Of a DNA stretch of 45,159 nucleotides, positions 43,250 to 45,159 are shown one piece after another. Within the stretch, counting starts at the first letter, position 1, and every line of letters starts with the position of its first letter. A program made the translations under genes and the position numbers. This DNA comes from Pseudomonadota bacterium (GTDB taxonomy: Bacteria > Pseudomonadota > Gammaproteobacteria > Burkholderiales > Rhodocyclaceae), in NCBI GenBank assembly GCA_018262095.1, contig JAGTRW010000032.1, forward strand, positions 1 to 45,159, given 5' to 3'. The notes beneath the pieces are model-generated. The model made no database searches, had not been told where the DNA came from, and saw nothing but the letters and a program-made list of their open reading frames with translations.

Positions 43250-44404
43250 ATGCAAAACTTCACTTTCTACAATCCGACACGAATTCTCTTCGGCAGCGGC
43301 CGCATCGCCGACCTCGCCCGCGAAATTCCGGCCAAGGCGCGGGTGCTGATCACCTACGGCGGCGGCAGCATCGTCAAGACCGGAACGCTGGCCGAGGTCA
43401 AAAGTGCGTTGTCCGGCTTCACGGTGTTCGAATTTCCCGGAATCGAGCCCAATCCGAGCTACGAGACACTGATGCAGGCGGTCGAACTGGCGCGTCGCGA
43501 ACGCATCGACTTCCTGCTCGCGGTCGGCGGCGGCTCGGTGATCGACGGAACCAAGTTCATCGCCGCGGCGATCCCCTTCGTCGGCGAACCGTGGGACATC
43601 CTCGCCAAGCGTGCCAAGATCAGCAGCGCGGTCGCCTTCGGCAGCGTGCTCACGCTGCCGGCGACCGGCTCGGAGATGAACAACGGCGCGGTGATCACGC
43701 GGCGCGCCAGCAACGACAAACTGGCCTTTTCGAACGCGCTGCTCTTCCCGCGCTTTTCGGTGCTCGACCCGACCAAGACCTTCACGCTGCCGCCGCGCCA
43801 GGTCGCCAACGGCGTCGTCGATGCCTTTGTCCATATCACCGAGCAATACCTCACCTACCCGAGCGATGCCAAGGTACAGGATCGCTTTGCCGAAGGCCTG
43901 CTGCTGACGCTGATCGAGGACGGCCCCAAAGCGCTGCAGGAGCCGGAAAACTACGCGGTGCGCGCCAACCTGATGTGGACCGCGACGCTGGCGCTCAATG
44001 GGCTGATCGGTGTCGGCGTCCCCAACGATTGGGCGACGCATATGCTCGGCCACGAACTGACGGTAATGCACGGGCTCGACCACGCGCAAACGCTGGCGGT
44101 CGTCCTGCCGGCGATGCTGCAGCAACGGCGCGCGGAGAAGCGCGACAAGCTGCTGCAATACGCCGAGCGGATCTGGGGTTTGCGCACCGGCGACGAGAAT
44201 GAACGAATCGATCAGGCGATCGAACGCACCCGGCAGTTCTTCGAATCGCTCGCGGTGCCGACCCGCTTGGCAGACTACGGCATCAGCCGCGAGGCGATCC
44301 CGGTGCTGGTCGAACAACTGCAAAGGCACGGCATGGTGGCACTCGGCGAACACGCCAGTTTCGGCCTCGATGACTCGCGCCAGGTGTATGAACTGGCCGC
44401 CTGA
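43250..44404 (+). CDS. yqhD: Iron-containing alcohol dehydrogenase, YqhD type
   Basis: An NADPH-linked aldehyde reductase-type enzyme of 384 residues. The nucleotide-binding GGG motifs are YGGGSIVKTG (about 36-45) and VGGGSVIDGTK (about 92-102). The metal ligands fit YqhD spacing: Asp191 and His195 (VVDAFVH), His264 (WATHMLGHEL) and His278 (GLDHAQT). The family reduces short-chain and lipid-derived aldehydes. The gene begins 3 bp after the DMT permease and ends at a bidirectional hairpin. Confidence 0.93.
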   Translation: MQNFTFYNPTRILFGSGRIADLAREIPAKARVLITYGGGSIVKTGTLAEVKSALSGFTVFEFPGIEPNPSYETLMQAVELARRERIDFLLAVGGGSVIDGTKFIAAAIPFVGEPWDILAKRAKISSAVAFGSVLTLPATGSEMNNGAVITRRASNDKLAFSNALLFPRFSVLDPTKTFTLPPRQVANGVVDAFVHITEQYLTYPSDAKVQDRFAEGLLLTLIEDGPKALQEPENYAVRANLMWTATLALNGLIGVGVPNDWATHMLGHELTVMHGLDHAQTLAVVLPAMLQQRRAEKRDKLLQYAERIWGLRTGDENERIDQAIERTRQFFESLAVPTRLADYGISREAIPVLVEQLQRHGMVALGEHASFGLDDSRQVYELAA

Positions 44405-44422
44405 AGTCCCTGCGCAAGGCTA

Positions 44423-44446
44423 GGCCTGGTTCAGGTGCACCAGGCC
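44423..44446. terminator. Bidirectional hairpin between convergent genes
   Basis: Eight-bp arms GGCCTGGT and ACCAGGCC (44423-44430 with 44439-44446) surround an 8-nt loop. The hairpin starts 18 bp after the yqhD stop and overlaps the last codons of the convergent membrane-protein gene. T-runs are weak on both sides. Confidence 0.55.
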
Positions 44447-44850
44447 AGCAACAGAAAGTAGCCGCTGACGCCGAGCACCACGGTCCCGACGACATGCAGG
44501 ATCGGCCGCCAGTAACTGATCTTGTGTGGGTAGCGGCCGGGGATGCGCGACGCCCGGGTCTCTTCGACCCAGTTGATCACCTCGCCCAGCGTGACCACGC
44601 TGGCGATCGAAAAAACGAAGGAACCGACGAAAATGGTCGCCAGTTGGCCTTCGCCGGTTTTGCATGTAAATCCCATGCGCAGCATCCCGCGAGTCATTGG
44701 ATCAAAGCTCGTCGCCAGGCGAAGTACCGCCACCGCAAGCAGCAGCAGAACGGCAATGAGACCGACGTAGATCCAAAACTCACGGGTCCTGACGACCTCG
44801 CCCAGGGTAATGAGCTGGGATTTGAGTTCTCTGAAAAAACGTGAAAACAT
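44431..44850 (-). CDS. Uncharacterised small membrane protein
   Basis: A 139-residue protein that I do not recognise. The ATG at 44850 is chosen over an upstream in-frame start because the protein then begins MFSRFFRELKSQLITLGEVVRTREFW, a plausible amphipathic opening. Three membrane helices are at about residues 27-47, 70-92 and 118-137. The middle loop GFTCKTGEGQLAT and EVINWVEETRASRIPGRYPHK look conserved. It lies between the alcohol dehydrogenase and the rRNA operon end, and may be a regulator or subunit of unknown type. Confidence 0.65.
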   Translation of the reverse strand: MFSRFFRELKSQLITLGEVVRTREFWIYVGLIAVLLLLAVAVLRLATSFDPMTRGMLRMGFTCKTGEGQLATIFVGSFVFSIASVVTLGEVINWVEETRASRIPGRYPHKISYWRPILHVVGTVVLGVSGYFLLLAWCT

Positions 44851-45020
44851 GGTGCTCGAACTCCAAGACAATCAGCGAGATATTAACTAACCGCTGGGAC
44901 ACGCCGCAACATCAATCAACACCGCTCGTTCACCGCTTGTCAGCCTGTCGCCAGGCTCTTATGGACAATGCACCACTCGCCGCATCAAGTCAAACCACGA
45001 TGACGGCTCGTTAACGACAC
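44851..45020. other. Spacer between membrane protein and rRNA terminator
   Basis: No gene was accepted here. The stretch presumably holds the promoter of the minus-strand membrane protein, but no clear -35/-10 pair was found. Confidence 0.35.
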
Positions 45021-45052
45021 AAAGCCCTCGATGCATATGCAAGGAGGGCTTT
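45021..45052 (-). terminator. Terminator of the rRNA operon
   Basis: Nine-bp arms AAAGCCCTC (45021-45029) and GAGGGCTTT (45044-45052) lie 8 bp beyond the 3' end of the 5S gene. The 14-nt loop contains the palindrome TGCATATGCA. Confidence 0.8.
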
Positions 45053-45060
45053 ATGAATGG

Positions 45061-45159
45061 GGAGCCTGGCGGTGACCTACTTTCGCACACGTAGTATGCA
45101 CTATCATCGGCGCGACTTCGTTTCACGGTCCTGTTCGAGATGGGAAGGGGTGGGTCCAA
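45061..45159 (-). rRNA. rrf: 5S ribosomal RNA (5' end off window)
   Basis: Read on the minus strand, the sequence contains the conserved 5S core GGACCCACCCCTTCCCATCT, CGAACAGGACCGTGAAACG, CGCCGATGATAGTGC and the 3' end GCCAGGCTCC. About 99 of ~115 nt are present; the 5' end is cut by the window edge. The rest of the rRNA operon lies outside, as expected for a contig breaking at a repeated rRNA locus. Confidence 0.93.

Noticed and set aside
1-45159. CRISPR arrays, tRNA genes, complete insertion sequences or prophage genes
   Set aside because: No regularly spaced repeats, tRNA-like cloverleaf with a TTCGA-type arm, transposase or phage structural gene was recognised by eye.

Overview
The window reads as one contig of a GC-rich betaproteobacterium, most likely Rhodocyclales-like (Dechloromonas / Azonexus / Accumulibacter type; genus not determined). 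The evidence is the mix of genes: class I PHA synthase, a MaoC-phosphotransacetylase fusion, class II ribonucleotide reductase, a short H-NS-type protein, a hemerythrin/DUF2249/HemN cluster and an rRNA operon end. Both ends look like assembly breaks: base 1 is inside mfd behind a G-rich stretch, and base 45159 is inside a 5S rRNA gene on the minus strand.

Layout. 0-8 kb: housekeeping and small-molecule genes (mfd C-terminus, aroG, a DUF4239 protein, a membrane protein, a DUF1015 protein, a ThrE-type exporter, a GNAT enzyme). 8-13 kb: PHA/acyl-CoA region with a Cys-rich small ORF behind a good sigma70 promoter, phaC, a FliD-C-terminus-like protein and a MaoC-Pta fusion; two palindromes resembling published PhaR sites lie in the intergenic spaces. 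13-19 kb: nrdJ, preceded by two NrdR-box-like palindromes 31 bp apart, then a D-lactate-dehydrogenase-type FAD/Fe-S protein.

19.2-29.6 kb is the most distinctive part. A decayed chemoreceptor fragment marks a junction. Next comes a tightly packed plus-strand [FeFe]-hydrogenase operon: a 672-residue fusion of a NuoF-type Fe-S module to a GltD/NfnB-type flavoprotein, the catalytic subunit HydA, and all three maturases in the order HydG, HydF, HydE. A phenylacetate-CoA-ligase-like enzyme, a tandem ACT protein and an H-NS-like protein follow, with visibly AT-richer spacers. I infer an anaerobic redox/fermentation island that couples NAD(P)H or related electron carriers to H2.

29.9-39.3 kb is on the minus strand. 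Reading with transcription, it has a hemerythrin-DUF2249-NnrS-like-SirB-HemN cluster behind an FNR/DNR-type site (oxygen/NO adaptation), a ParE-type toxin-antitoxin pair, a TauE/DsbD-like membrane protein, the copper ATPase CopA, a CopZ-like chaperone and SelD. 39.4-45.2 kb holds a universal stress protein, a ClpX-like AAA+ protein without the zinc domain and with an altered pore loop, an NfeD-stomatin pair, a DMT-family permease, a YqhD-type alcohol dehydrogenase, an unknown membrane protein, and the rRNA operon terminator and 5S rRNA. No tRNA, CRISPR array or intact insertion sequence was recognised.
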